Assembly: GCA_002455335.1 (NCBI GenBank)
Contig: DKKP01000336.1
Span: forward strand, 1 to 11,894
DNA length: 11,894 bases
Reading direction: 5' to 3'
Origin: Anaerolineales bacterium UBA6663
GTDB taxonomy: Bacteria; Chloroflexota; Anaerolineae; Anaerolineales; UBA6663
Shown: piece by piece, positions 1-7,885 of the stretch
Position numbering within the stretch: position 1 is the stretch's first letter
Layout of the letters: each line of letters opens with the position of its first letter
Notes under the pieces: model-generated
The model's input: the letters and a program-made list of their open reading frames with translations, nothing else
Databases searched by the model: none
Told to the model about the DNA's origin: nothing
Made by a program: the position numbers and the translations under genes

Positions 1-902
1 TCGGCGCGTGCGACAACGATCGGGTGGCTTGGGTCGGCCGCCCATCCCAGCAGGCTGGCCACGCCCGCGGCGCGCCCGCCGAGTTTTTGCGCTGCAAGCC
101 CCTCGGTCAGGAAGCCGCTGCCGGTGAGTGGCAGCGTCCCGCTCAGGCCGGCATCGAAATAAGCCCCGACGAAGTCGGCGGCCGGCGCGCCCGCGTAGAG
201 CGCGAAGACCGAGTGTGGGCGCGTCGAGCGGATCGCGTCGAGCGCCGCGGCGATCCCGGTATCGCGCGGGTTGACGTGCGTGACGTAGGTCTGAACGACC
301 TCGCCGCCCGAGTCCCGCACACCCTGCTGAACGGCGTTCAGGCTGTCGAAGCCGCTGTCGAACAACGCCGAAGCGATGAAGACACGCGGCCCGTGCTGCT
401 CGACCAGCCGACGGCCGGCCATGTAGGCCGCCTGCCAGTGGCCGAGCGAGTTGTAGAAGACGAACGGGCTGCGTTCTGTGGCGTGGACGACGTTGGCGCC
501 TGTATCGAGCACGATCAGCGGGCGGCGGGCTGCTTCGAAGATCGGTCGCAGCCGCGTCGCCACCCGGCTGTTGATATACGCGATCACGAGATCGGCCCGG
601 GCCTCCTGCAACAGCGCCTGCGCCTGCGCTGTCGCCAGGCCGGCACCGGCGTCGATCTGGGCTGTGATCAGCTCAAGCTGCGCCAGGGCCGGATGGCTCG
701 CCGCTTCGAGCCCGGCCCGTACCTGATCGGCCAGGCCCGGGTAGCTCGCCGCGTCTGGGAGCAGCAGCCCGGCCTTGAGCGCCAGCGGGCGCGCCTGCCA
801 GGCCGACCAGGCAACCGGCAGCAGGCTGGCGCCCGCCACAGCGCCGGCGCCGATCAAGAACGTCCGTCTTGTGAGCCGTTTCTTGCGGAGTTCGCTGGAC
901 AT
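1..902 (-). CDS. Tat-exported ABC-type solute-binding protein, type I periplasmic-binding fold (3' end outside window)
   Basis: About 300 residues are visible; the frame is open to the left edge, so the C-terminus is missing. The N-terminus has a twin-arginine signal (residues 11-17, TRRTFLI, then an Ala/Gly-rich hydrophobic stretch to about residue 34), so the protein is probably exported folded. The mature part resembles the branched-chain amino acid/urea type of extracytoplasmic binding protein. Features read directly are a KAGLLLP first strand, a DLVIAYINS segment, PFVFYNSLGHWQAAYMAG, and a later DSGFDS...QQGVRDSGGEVV segment. The ATG at 902 is preferred because an AGGA lies about 8 nt upstream; an in-frame ATG at 917 is possible. 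Such proteins capture a solute for an ABC importer, but no permease or ATPase gene is visible and the ligand cannot be inferred. The 206 bp separating it from the HD-GYP gene upstream hold no promoter or terminator I could recognise. Confidence 0.82.
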   Translation of the reverse strand, partial: MSSELRKKRLTRRTFLIGAGAVAGASLLPVAWSAWQARPLALKAGLLLPDAASYPGLADQVRAGLEAASHPALAQLELITAQIDAGAGLATAQAQALLQEARADLVIAYINSRVATRLRPIFEAARRPLIVLDTGANVVHATERSPFVFYNSLGHWQAAYMAGRRLVEQHGPRVFIASALFDSGFDSLNAVQQGVRDSGGEVVQTYVTHVNPRDTGIAAALDAIRSTRPHSVFALYAGAPAADFVGAYFDAGLSGTLPLTGSGFLTEGLAAQKLGGRAAGVASLLGWAADPSHPIVVARA

Positions 903-1108
903 GCGTCCGATCCTCATGCTGAAGCGCGTTGGAATGACTGCGCCCGGATGGGCGACAGCGGCGAAGCCGGGTCCGACCTGCGTCACGATCGGCGTCGTGT
1001 CTGGCCCTGAGTCGGGGCGGGCAGGGACGGATGGTGCGCGGGTGCGGCGCCGGCCATCGCTGTGCGGTTGATGTGCAAGGGGCGTGCCCGTTCAGGCGGG
1101 GAAGCGGT

Positions 1109-2560
1109 TCAGGCGCTGCGAGCGCGGCGTTCGCGCAGAAAGACCTCGACGATCTGGGGGTCGAAATGGATGCCGGCCTGCCCCTGGATGTGATCGAACA
1201 CCTCGGTCTGAGTCCAGGCGGGGCGATAGGGCCGGTTCGACGAGAGCGCATCCCACACGTCGACCACGGCAAACAGCCGCGCGGCAAGCGGGATCTGTTC
1301 GTCCTTCAGGCCCAACGGGTAGCCCGAGCCGTCCCACTTCTCATGATGGGCATAAGGGATCGGCAGACACGGCCGCAGATACTCGATGGGATAGAGCAGA
1401 TCGCGTGCGTAGGTCGGGTGCATGCGCATCACCTTCCACTCGTCGTCAGTCAACGGCCCGGGCTTGAGCAGGATCGTATCCGGGATGCCCATCTTGCCGA
1501 TGTCGTGGAGCAGCGCGCCCCGACGGATGTGCGTGATCTCGTCCTCTGCGGTTCCGAGCAGCCGCGCCAGCCTGACGGTGAGCGCGGTGACCCGGAGCGT
1601 GTGGCCCTTGGTCTCGCGGTCGCGGAGGTCGAGCGCATATGACCAGCCTTCGATCGTGCGCTCGTAGGCCAGGGTCAGATCCAGATTGACGCGTTGCAGA
1701 TCGCGATACAGCCGACCGTGATCGATCGCGATCGAGGCCTGGGCGCCAAGCGCATGAAGAAACTCGATCCAGTCTGGCGAGGGCGTCAGCGCCGTGCGAT
1801 GAAAGACTTCGAACAAACCGATCGGGTTGCCTTTTGTGACCAGCGGGATGGCGGCGTAGAAGACGAACCCCTCGTCCGCGAACCAGGCGCCGCGCTCGGG
1901 CGGCTCGGGATGCCGCGCGAGGTCCTCGATGATGACCGCCCGCCTGTCGAACGCAGTGCGCCCGGCGAGCCCCTGCCCGAAGGGCACGACAGTCTGCCCG
2001 GCCTCGGCCTGCCGGAAACCGCATCCGGCGACGTATTCCAGCGTGCCCCGCTCGGGCCTGTACAGAAGGAGGTCGGCGGCGTCGACGTGCAGGCTGGTGA
2101 CGACCCGTTCGAGGACGCCCTCCAGAGTCGAGGTTAGGTCGCCCGTGGCCACGATCGCCAGGTCGATGGCGCGCAGCGCCTCAAGACGGGTGACATGTTC
2201 CTGCAGGGAGTCTTCAGCGCGTTTGCGGTCAGTGATGTCGATCGAGAGGATGAATGCGCCCTCGGGGATGGGGTCCATCTTGATCGTGAACCAGGCGCGG
2301 GCGCCGTTGGGGTATGTAAACTCGTTTTCGAACTCGGCCGGGAGACGTTGATCGAGGCAGCGCTCGAGGAGCGTGTACAGGGTTGTGGCCTCCACGCCAG
2401 GGTAGAGGTCGGTCATCTTCTGGCCGATCAGTTCAATGGGTGTGGAGCGCCCATGCCGGGCGGCCGCCGCGTTGACATAGCGGTAACGACGATCGAAGCC
2501 GATGACCTGGCATCCTTCGCGCAGGTGATCGAGGATCGCGTATTCGGCCGGCTGGTCCAT
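1109..2560 (-). CDS. PAS-GAF-HD-GYP domain protein, probable cyclic di-GMP phosphodiesterase
   Basis: This is a 483-residue cytoplasmic signalling protein with no signal peptide or membrane segment. Domains in order are a PAS fold (about residues 5-115, ending in the PAC-like SIDITDRKRAEDSL), a GAF domain (about 140-290, with VPFGQGLAGR and IPLVTKGNPIGLFEV) and an HD-GYP domain (about 305-475). The HD-GYP signature is complete: H352-D353 in LLHDIGK, a following MHP, HHEKWDGSGYP at 405-415, a later AVVDVWDAL and RPYRPA. This predicts hydrolysis of cyclic di-GMP controlled by signals sensed through PAS and GAF; the ligands are unknown. The start at 2560 is chosen over an in-frame ATG at 2596 because a strong GGGGGAGGGG ribosome-binding site ends just upstream. 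No GGDEF domain is present. A weak -10-like TATGCT lies on the minus strand at 2675-2670 in the 206-bp upstream gap, without a convincing -35. Confidence 0.93.
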   Translation of the reverse strand: MDQPAEYAILDHLREGCQVIGFDRRYRYVNAAAARHGRSTPIELIGQKMTDLYPGVEATTLYTLLERCLDQRLPAEFENEFTYPNGARAWFTIKMDPIPEGAFILSIDITDRKRAEDSLQEHVTRLEALRAIDLAIVATGDLTSTLEGVLERVVTSLHVDAADLLLYRPERGTLEYVAGCGFRQAEAGQTVVPFGQGLAGRTAFDRRAVIIEDLARHPEPPERGAWFADEGFVFYAAIPLVTKGNPIGLFEVFHRTALTPSPDWIEFLHALGAQASIAIDHGRLYRDLQRVNLDLTLAYERTIEGWSYALDLRDRETKGHTLRVTALTVRLARLLGTAEDEITHIRRGALLHDIGKMGIPDTILLKPGPLTDDEWKVMRMHPTYARDLLYPIEYLRPCLPIPYAHHEKWDGSGYPLGLKDEQIPLAARLFAVVDVWDALSSNRPYRPAWTQTEVFDHIQGQAGIHFDPQIVEVFLRERRARSA

Positions 2561-2766
2561 CGTCCCCTCCCCCGCCGGGGGTGTGGCGGAGTTCAACGGG
2601 GCGTCGGCGGCAATGTGCCGGGCGCCTCAGCGCGTTGGTGCTGCGCGATCGGTCAGGCTGAACAATGCCAGCATACACCTGATTGGGGTCGAGTTGCGTT
2701 AATTTGCGGGACCGGATTGTTGCCTGGCAAAGCGCGGGCCGTGCCATCGGTTGGGCTGATGCTCGA

Positions 2767-3762
2767 TCAAGTCATAGACGACTGCGGCAAACCGAGGAGG
2801 CCCATCTCGTGCCGCAGAGTTTCTGCGAGTCCGATCCGCAGCGGTCGCGGGTCGAAGCCAAGCTCGCGGCGGGCTTTGGCGTTGGAGCCGATGTAGGTCA
2901 CGCCGGCGATCGCGCGCAGGCCCTCGCGGGTGTAGGCCTCGGGGAGTGGCGCGACGCGTTCGATCAACCCCATAAGCGCCGCATTGGCCTTGAGCAAACC
3001 CGGCCCGGCGCGGAGCGCTGGCAACGGCACCCCCGTGATCTCACGCGCCATCTCGAGCGCCTCGATGAAGGTGTGGGTCGGCCCGCAAACGAAGTAGTTC
3101 TCGCCGGCCTTGCCGCGCTCCATGGCGGCGATATGCCCGGTGGCGATGTCGTCGACATGGCCCCACGAGAAACTCGTGCCCGTCGGCATGAGCGGGAGCC
3201 GGCGCTGAAGGTACTGGATCAGGGTCGCGCGTACGCTGCTGGTGTCGCCGGGGCCATAGACCAGGCCGGGCTGGACGATCACAAGCGGCAGGCCACGGGC
3301 GATGAAGCGCTCGGCGATGTGGTGGGCCTCGGCCTTGGTGCGGTCGTAGACCGTCAGATGAGCGCCGGTGAAGCGATAGGTCTCGTCGACCTCGCGACCG
3401 CGGGTGTCGCTGTTGACCGCCAGGGTGCTTGTGTACACGCCGCGCTGGATGCCGAGCTCGGCCATCACCTCGAGGACGTTCTGCGTGCCGAGCACGTTGA
3501 TGCGCTCGCCCTCGGTCTTGTCACGGGCGCCGATCTTGTACCAGCCGGCGATGTGGAAGACGCCGTCGGCGCCCGTCATCGGCCCGCGCAGCGAGGTCGG
3601 GTCGGTGATGTCGCCCGAGACGACTTCGACGCCGAGCGTTGTCAGATCCTGCGCTCTGCTCGGGTCGCGCGCGATGGCGACCACCGCATGTCCTGACGCC
3701 CGCAGCTGTCGAACGACCTGACCTCCAATGAAGCCTGTCGCTCCGGTGACGAAATAGCGCAT
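2767..3762 (-). CDS. NAD(P)-dependent epimerase/dehydratase, extended SDR family
   Basis: This 331-residue protein has a classical extended short-chain dehydrogenase fold. It shows the TGATGFIG nucleotide-binding loop at residues 6-13, an acidic GDITD segment near 50-54, a YTST segment supplying the catalytic Ser/Thr around 110-113, the Y139-x-x-x-K143 pair in VYDRTKAEAH, and a QPGLVYGPGD substrate-domain strand near 164-173. Length and motifs resemble the dihydroflavonol-4-reductase/HpnA (hopanoid-associated sugar epimerase) branch. The substrate cannot be read from the sequence, and no hopanoid or polysaccharide genes are nearby to support a specific role. AAAGGGG lies about 11 nt upstream of the ATG. 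The gene diverges from the membrane protein at 3933 across 170 bp. It may be transcribed with the HD-GYP gene downstream, but the 206-bp gap argues for separate control. Confidence 0.92.
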   Translation of the reverse strand: MRYFVTGATGFIGGQVVRQLRASGHAVVAIARDPSRAQDLTTLGVEVVSGDITDPTSLRGPMTGADGVFHIAGWYKIGARDKTEGERINVLGTQNVLEVMAELGIQRGVYTSTLAVNSDTRGREVDETYRFTGAHLTVYDRTKAEAHHIAERFIARGLPLVIVQPGLVYGPGDTSSVRATLIQYLQRRLPLMPTGTSFSWGHVDDIATGHIAAMERGKAGENYFVCGPTHTFIEALEMAREITGVPLPALRAGPGLLKANAALMGLIERVAPLPEAYTREGLRAIAGVTYIGSNAKARRELGFDPRPLRIGLAETLRHEMGLLGLPQSSMT

Positions 3763-3932
3763 GTGCGCTTACCCCTTTCGGCTGAATCGCCCACACAAGG
3801 ATCTTAGCGCCAAAACCCGGCCAGATCGATTGCGAACCGGGCCTGCTCACAGCGGTTCTGCGCTGATAGGCTGTTGTAAGATGACGTGCGACAAGCACTG
3901 CTCTGTGACGGTTTCGATCAGGAGGAACGAGG

Positions 3933-4862
3933 ATGCGTAACCGGTCGCTGGCCGGACTGACCGCTATCGGCCATCCTGTGGTGATCGTGGCGGCCCTGCT
4001 TCTGGGGTTCAACGCTGCGATCGCCCAACGGCTCTGGCCGTCGTGGCTCACGGGTAAGCTCGGGGATGTCGCCTGGCTGATCGTGGCGCCGTTGACCTGC
4101 CTGGCCCTACTGGAACTGGTTGGGCCGCTCGGACGGCGGCTTGGGGTGGCCGTGATCCTGGGCGTTGGTGTCGCCTATGCCCTGATCAAGGCCTGGTCGC
4201 CGGCGAACGCCTGGGTCATCGACGCCTTCAGGTCGCTTGGCTTTCCCGCCAAACTGGTTCTTGACCCCACCGATCTGCTCGCGCTGCCAGCCCTCGGCCT
4301 AGCTGTTTGGATCTGGCTCCGTGCTTCGGCCGAGACGTTGGGTGAGAGCCGACAACGTGGACTCCCGGCGCTTGCGTTGGCCGCGCTGGCCCTGATCGCG
4401 GACTCCCCTGCGCCCTTGATCCTGGGCGAAACCTGTTTGGAAGCGCGCGACGGCCGGATTTACGGGTACACACAATCCGAGGAGTATGCGTACTTCCAGC
4501 GCGGGCCACAGCGGGTGTGGCTCAACGTCTATGTCAGCGCCGATGGCGGCGCGACCTGGTCGGTCGAAAAGCCGGACGCAGATGCACGCACCGCCGAGTT
4601 CCAGTGCAGCCCGGCGACCTGGCCGCTCACGGCCCCCGAAGCCGATGGAAGTTCGGTCGAACTCTATTTCGTCGCCGGGCGCGGGATCTACGCGAGCAGC
4701 GATTTTGGAGAGACCCTGCGGATCGAGCAGCCCTTGAGCAATGCGCTGAGCGCGCTGGTCGATCCCGCGAGCGGCTATGTCGTCGTGGCGGCCGGCGATG
4801 ACGGTATCTACGTCCGGTCGCCGATCGGCGTATGGACCGAAATCACGGAGACGGCCCGCTGA
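3933..4862 (+). CDS. Multi-pass membrane protein with C-terminal Asp-box (BNR/sialidase-like) extracytoplasmic domain
   Basis: This 309-residue protein has no assigned function. The N-terminal half is hydrophobic, with about five probable membrane segments (near residues 11-31, 45-63, 69-87, 113-130 and 143-165). It includes a striking [16 protein letters not shown] segment at 38-53, which I recall as a recurring motif in uncharacterised membrane proteins of several phyla. The soluble half (about 167-309) holds a textbook Asp-box, SADGGATW at 202-209, and a degenerate second one, SSDFGETL at 255-262, the signature of beta-propeller blades (BNR, Ycf48-like). Two visible blades are too few for a closed propeller, so it may oligomerise or be a small beta-domain. 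The start follows AGGAGG with 7-8 nt spacing. The gene ends 22 nt before the URO-D family gene, which suggests co-transcription. Confidence 0.78.
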   Translation: MRNRSLAGLTAIGHPVVIVAALLLGFNAAIAQRLWPSWLTGKLGDVAWLIVAPLTCLALLELVGPLGRRLGVAVILGVGVAYALIKAWSPANAWVIDAFRSLGFPAKLVLDPTDLLALPALGLAVWIWLRASAETLGESRQRGLPALALAALALIADSPAPLILGETCLEARDGRIYGYTQSEEYAYFQRGPQRVWLNVYVSADGGATWSVEKPDADARTAEFQCSPATWPLTAPEADGSSVELYFVAGRGIYASSDFGETLRIEQPLSNALSALVDPASGYVVVAAGDDGIYVRSPIGVWTEITETAR

Positions 4863-4884
4863 TCGGGCCAGAGCGGAGATCTTC

Positions 4885-5913
4885 ATGCCCTGGATGAGTA
4901 AACGCGAGCGCGTCGACGCTGCCCTGCGGGGCGAGCCGGTGGATCGGGTGCCGGTCGCCGCCTGGCGACACTTCATCCCGGATGAGCTCAACGTCGCCGA
5001 TCTGGCGCAGGCCAGCCTCGCCCATATGGCGGCCTTTGATTGGGACTGGCTCAAGCTCAACCCGCGAGCGACTTACTACGCCGAGGTCTGGGGCAACCGT
5101 TACGATTACGATGATTATGCGGGCGTGTACCCGCGGCTGATCGGCGGGCCTTTCGAGCGTGGGGTGGATCTGCAGCGGTTGACGGCCGCCCCGCTCGACC
5201 ACCCGGTCATAGCCGAGCAGCTTGAACTGGTTCGCAGGGTGCGGGCCGGGATCGGCGGGGCGCATTTTGTGCAGACGGTCTTCTCACCGTTATCGGTGCT
5301 CGGATTTCTGCTCGGCCGCCCGGCAGAACATTCCCCGGCGACCATCGTGGAGTCGCAGTCCGCGGCATTGCGCCGCGCCGTGGCCGATGACCCGGCCGGC
5401 GTGCATCAGGCGTTGGCCGCGATCACACAGACACTGGCGCGGTATGCCGCGGCTGTGGTGGCTGCCGGCGCGAGCGGCCTGTTCTTCGCCATTGTGCGTC
5501 TGGCGCGGCGGGGCGCGCTGGGCGAGGCCGAGTATGCCGAGTTTGGCCGGCCCTACGACCTCGCCGTCCTCGAGGCCGTGTTGGGAGCGCCCTTTAACCT
5601 GCTGCACATCTGCGGGCCGGCCGTTTACTTCGACGCGGTGGCCGATTATCCGGTTCACGCCATCAACTGGGCCTCGATCGGCCAGGATAACCCGAGCCTG
5701 GCCGAGGCGCAGGCGCGCACCCGTCACGCGCTGATCGGCGGTGTGTCGGAGGATGGCGCGCTACAGACCGGCACACCGGCTGTCGTGATTGCTCAGGCGC
5801 GCGCGGCCATCGCCGCGACCGGTGGACGTCGTCTTCTGCTTGCGCCAGGCTGCGGGGTGCGCATGGACGCGCCCGAGGCCAACCTGCACGCGCTGCGTCA
5901 GGCGGTGGCATAG
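4885..5913 (+). CDS. URO-D family protein, likely zinc-dependent corrinoid methyltransferase type rather than HemE
   Basis: This 342-residue cytoplasmic protein has the length and overall layout of the uroporphyrinogen decarboxylase (URO-D) superfamily. It does not show the RQAGRY-type N-terminal substrate motif of true HemE; the equivalent region reads [16 protein letters not shown]. It does carry H241-x-C243 (NLLHICG) and C323 (LAPGCGV). That is the H-x-C...C zinc-ligand arrangement of MtaA/MtbA/CmuA-like methyltransferases, which move methyl groups from corrinoid proteins to a thiol acceptor. The assignment is inference from motifs; the substrate is unknown and no corrinoid protein gene is in view. 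The ATG at 4885 is preferred over upstream in-frame codons because GGAG sits about 7 nt before it and homology begins there ([20 protein letters not shown]). It is probably co-transcribed with the membrane protein 22 nt upstream and ends before a strong hairpin. Confidence 0.85.
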   Translation: MPWMSKRERVDAALRGEPVDRVPVAAWRHFIPDELNVADLAQASLAHMAAFDWDWLKLNPRATYYAEVWGNRYDYDDYAGVYPRLIGGPFERGVDLQRLTAAPLDHPVIAEQLELVRRVRAGIGGAHFVQTVFSPLSVLGFLLGRPAEHSPATIVESQSAALRRAVADDPAGVHQALAAITQTLARYAAAVVAAGASGLFFAIVRLARRGALGEAEYAEFGRPYDLAVLEAVLGAPFNLLHICGPAVYFDAVADYPVHAINWASIGQDNPSLAEAQARTRHALIGGVSEDGALQTGTPAVVIAQARAAIAATGGRRLLLAPGCGVRMDAPEANLHALRQAVA

Positions 5914-5925
5914 GGCGCCGAACAC

Positions 5926-5959
5926 CGAAGGACGGAGGTTGTTCAACCTCCGTCCTTCG
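5926..5959. terminator. Bidirectional intrinsic terminator hairpin between convergent genes
   Basis: A perfect 15-bp stem (arms 5926-5940 and 5945-5959) closes on a GTTC tetraloop. It lies 12 nt after the URO-D family stop codon and 7 nt beyond the stop of the convergent small gene. AACC next to the loop and the lack of a long T-tract make it a less classical Rho-independent terminator. Position and perfect symmetry nevertheless fit termination or 3'-end protection for both transcripts. Confidence 0.8.
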
Positions 5960-5966
5960 ACCCAGG

Positions 5967-6446
5967 TCATGCGCTCAGATCGATGATGTACCCCGAGCGG
6001 ACCAGCCCGGCGCTGTTGAGCTGGTTGAGTAGCTCGCTCTCCTGATCGGTGGACAGCGACGAGAGGTCGTACTGGCTGAGGATGTCTTGGAGCGACTGGA
6101 GCGCAGAGACATCCAACCCGCCGGCCTGCATCGCCTGGCCGCCGCGCGGCCCACGCGGGCCCTGTTGGGCGCCCGCGGGCCGACCGAGCTCGAGCAGCTC
6201 CTGCTCGTCGAAGCCGGCGGCTTCGATCGCCTCGCGCAGCTCCTTGCCAGGGCGGATGCCGGCCTCGCGGAAGGTGTTCAAGATCTCCTTGGCGTCTTCG
6301 GCTGAGAGGTTCTCGGAGTCATATTCGGCCAGCGTCGACTCGACCAACGACTTCTGCTCATCGGTGAGCGGGCGCGATGCCGGCGGCTGTGAAAACGCGC
6401 CGATCCCGCCCATCGACCCGGCGCCTTGAATGTTGCCCATCATCAT
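5967..6446 (-). CDS. Small acidic protein with an internally duplicated helical repeat; function unknown
   Basis: This 159-residue protein starts at the first of three consecutive ATG codons. AGGAGG lies 6 nt upstream, so the longer in-frame start at 6497 is unlikely. It has no signal peptide or membrane segment. An N-terminal Gly/Met-rich stretch leads into a helical unit (LTDEQKSLVESTLAEYDSEN, then LSAEDAKEILNTFREAGIRP). A Pro/Gly-rich linker (GPRGPRGG) follows, then a second related unit (LQDILSQYDLSSLSTDQ, then a NQLNSAGL segment). The shared pattern is L-x-x-x-L-x-x-YD-x-x-x-LS, then L/N-rich helix, then AG(I/L). The AGIRPG...AAGFD part is reminiscent of bacterial proteins annotated as EF-hand-like, but no complete calcium-binding DxDxDG loop is present. 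Two 11-bp-spaced direct repeats upstream suggest response-regulator control. Confidence 0.75.
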   Translation of the reverse strand: MMMGNIQGAGSMGGIGAFSQPPASRPLTDEQKSLVESTLAEYDSENLSAEDAKEILNTFREAGIRPGKELREAIEAAGFDEQELLELGRPAGAQQGPRGPRGGQAMQAGGLDVSALQSLQDILSQYDLSSLSTDQESELLNQLNSAGLVRSGYIIDLSA

Positions 6447-6523
6447 GTCGAACCTCCTGCGTGCGGCGCCATCCCATGGGTCGCGCGCGCTGATCAATGT
6501 GCCGTCAATCTAGTCGACGCTTG

Positions 6524-6542
6524 TTCAGGTCTCATTCAGGTC
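6524..6542 (-). promoter_or_regulatory. Candidate response-regulator box: two TTCAGGTC direct repeats with 11-bp period
   Basis: TTCAGGTC occurs at 6524-6531 and again at 6535-6542, exactly one helical turn apart. This is the geometry of OmpR/PhoB-family operator half-sites. On the minus strand it lies just upstream of a weak -10-like TAGATT (6512-6507), 11 nt away, where it could replace a -35 element for the small gene starting at 6446. The cognate regulator is unknown and not encoded here. Confidence 0.45.
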
Positions 6543-6660
6543 GGCGTGAATATTCCGTGAAAGATCGCGGCATCCTAACACATTGATGAAGCGGCCATGC
6601 GTGTGGCCAAGGCTTGAGTATCCTGACGGGCTGGCGCTCACCGCGGCTTGTCGCTGACCT

Positions 6661-6666
6661 TATAAT
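6661..6666 (+). promoter_or_regulatory. -10 element for the LacI-family gene
   Basis: A consensus TATAAT lies 44 bp before the ATG at 6710, giving an expected leader of about 35-40 nt. No good -35 was found at 16-18 bp spacing, so expression may be weak or need an activator. A perfect -10 hexamer stands out in this GC-rich background. Confidence 0.5.
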
Positions 6667-6709
6667 GTGGGCGGAAACTGTCGGAAATTAGACGTGCGGA
6701 GTGAGGGTC

Positions 6710-7702
6710 ATGCCAAGTATCAAACAGGTTGCGGCGACAGCCGGTGTGTCCACGGCCACGGTCTCGCGGGTGTTGGCAAACAAGAGCAACGTCAGCCCCG
6801 AGGTGCGAGCGCGGGTCGAAGCCGCGATCGCCGAGCTCGGCTATCGTCCGAACCTTGTCGCGCGCAGCCTGCGTTCGCAGCGCAGCAACACCATCGGGCT
6901 TGTCGTCTCGGATGTCCGTAACCCGTTCTTCACCGAGGTCGCGCGCGCTGTCGAAGACGCGGCTTATGAGCGCGGTTTTCGGGTGGTGATGTGCAACACC
7001 GATGAGGATCCTGAGAAGGAAGCACTCTACCTGGCGTTGATGCGCGACGAAAATGTCGCGGGCGTCATCCTCTCGCCGGCGCCGCAGGCTGGGCCACGGC
7101 CGTCGGCGTGGGGTCATGGTCTGCCGCTGGTCGTGATCGACCGCGAGGCGCCGCTCCCCGGGCTGGACAACATCGTGATCGACAATCGCAAGGCCGCCGC
7201 AGCGCTGACGGCGCATCTGCTGCAGAACGGATATCGGCGCATCGCGGGGTTGTTCGGTGCGATCGGTTCGACGGGCGAGGAGCGGCGTGGGGGATTTCTC
7301 CAGGCTTTGCAGACGCATGGGCTCGATCCGGTCGCGGCCGAGTACGTCGCGCCCCGTCGTGCAGCAGGTGCGGATGTCGCCCGTGAACTCCTGCTGCGAG
7401 AGGTACGCCCCGACGCGATCGTCTGCGGCAACAGCCTGTTGACTGAGGGGGCCTTGGTGACGATCCGCGAACTCGGCCTGCGTATCCCCGGCGACGTCGC
7501 GCTGGCGGGTTTCGACGAGACCAGCTGGCAGGCGTTGCTCGAGCCGGCGATCACGGTGCTGGCGCAGCCCACCGACGTGATCGGACGCACCGCGATCGAG
7601 TTGCTCATGGGGCGGGTGGCCGAGCCGGCTGTGCCGCCGAGCCGTGTGGTGTTGGATGGGGCTCTGATCGCCCGCGGTTCCACAGCGCCGCGCGGCTCTT
7701 GA
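6710..7702 (+). CDS. LacI-family transcriptional regulator
   Basis: This 330-residue DNA-binding regulator has the family's usual length and order. The N-terminal helix-turn-helix is SIKQVAATAGVSTATVSRVL (residues 3-22). It is followed by NKSNVSPEVRARVEAAIAEL, a GYRPN turn and a hinge region with ARSL (51-54). The remaining sequence is a periplasmic-binding-protein-like effector domain (IGLVVSDVRNPFF; VIDREAPLPGLDNIVIDN; IPGDVALAGFDET; TVLAQPTDVIGRTAIELL). The ATG at 6710 is favoured over an in-frame GTG at 6701 because GGAG is 8 nt upstream and the family's N-terminus begins there. Such proteins usually repress sugar-uptake genes in response to a sugar or related ligand. No sugar-use gene is adjacent, so target and effector are unknown. 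The T-box promoter of the next operon begins about 28 bp after its stop codon. Confidence 0.95.
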   Translation: MPSIKQVAATAGVSTATVSRVLANKSNVSPEVRARVEAAIAELGYRPNLVARSLRSQRSNTIGLVVSDVRNPFFTEVARAVEDAAYERGFRVVMCNTDEDPEKEALYLALMRDENVAGVILSPAPQAGPRPSAWGHGLPLVVIDREAPLPGLDNIVIDNRKAAAALTAHLLQNGYRRIAGLFGAIGSTGEERRGGFLQALQTHGLDPVAAEYVAPRRAAGADVARELLLREVRPDAIVCGNSLLTEGALVTIRELGLRIPGDVALAGFDETSWQALLEPAITVLAQPTDVIGRTAIELLMGRVAEPAVPPSRVVLDGALIARGSTAPRGS

Positions 7703-7704
7703 TC

Positions 7705-7735
7705 TTGGTCAGGGCACCCCGACTTGTGGCATAAT
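7705..7735 (+). promoter_or_regulatory. Candidate promoter of the T-box leader
   Basis: CATAAT at 7730-7735 is preceded by TGG, which makes an extended -10 (TG-n-CATAAT). A weak TTGGTC at 7705-7710, 19 bp upstream, could serve as -35. Transcription would begin near 7741-7743, exactly where the T-box Stem I begins, which supports the call. The -35 lies 2 bp after the LacI-family stop codon. Confidence 0.55.
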
Positions 7736-7856
7736 CAACTTTCGATCAGCGACGACGGAAACGAGTACACGTCGGCGCGCCCTCAGCGAGCCCGGGCAGG
7801 TGTGAGCCGGGTGGGTTGGCCGCCGTGGAAAATCCTTCCTGAGCTGCTGCCGGAAA

Positions 7857-7885
7857 GGCGTCAGGTGTCGGGCGTCAGGCGTCAG
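7857..7885 (+). repeat. Three copies of GCGTCAG within the T-box inter-stem region
   Basis: GGCGTCAG occurs at 7857-7864 and 7871-7878, and GCGTCAG follows directly at 7879-7885; a related GGTGTCG lies between them. The copies occupy the stretch between Stem I and the downstream hairpins of the T-box, where structure is less constrained. They look like a short tandem expansion. Confidence 0.6.

Noticed and set aside
24..1010. 328-codon plus-strand open frame
   Set aside because: It is antisense to the Tat-signal solute-binding protein, which has clear family motifs; the plus-strand translation is low-complexity Arg-rich.
1446..2024. 192-codon minus-strand frame inside the HD-GYP gene
   Set aside because: It is an alternative frame of the well-supported PAS-GAF-HD-GYP gene with an Arg/Ala-rich translation.
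3801..3882. Divergent TAAGAT hexamers (3806-3801 minus, 3877-3882 plus) as paired -10 elements
   Set aside because: Neither has an acceptable -35 at the right spacing, so they are not annotated as promoters, although this gap must hold promoter activity for at least one gene.
4777..4884. N-terminal extension of the URO-D family gene overlapping the membrane-protein gene
   Set aside because: The added 36 residues are Arg/Ser-rich without similarity, and a good ribosome-binding site precedes the ATG at 4885.
6548..6555. GAATATTC palindrome as a LacI-family autoregulatory operator
   Set aside because: It is short, lacks the central CG typical of LacI-family operators, and lies more than 100 bp upstream of the -10 element.
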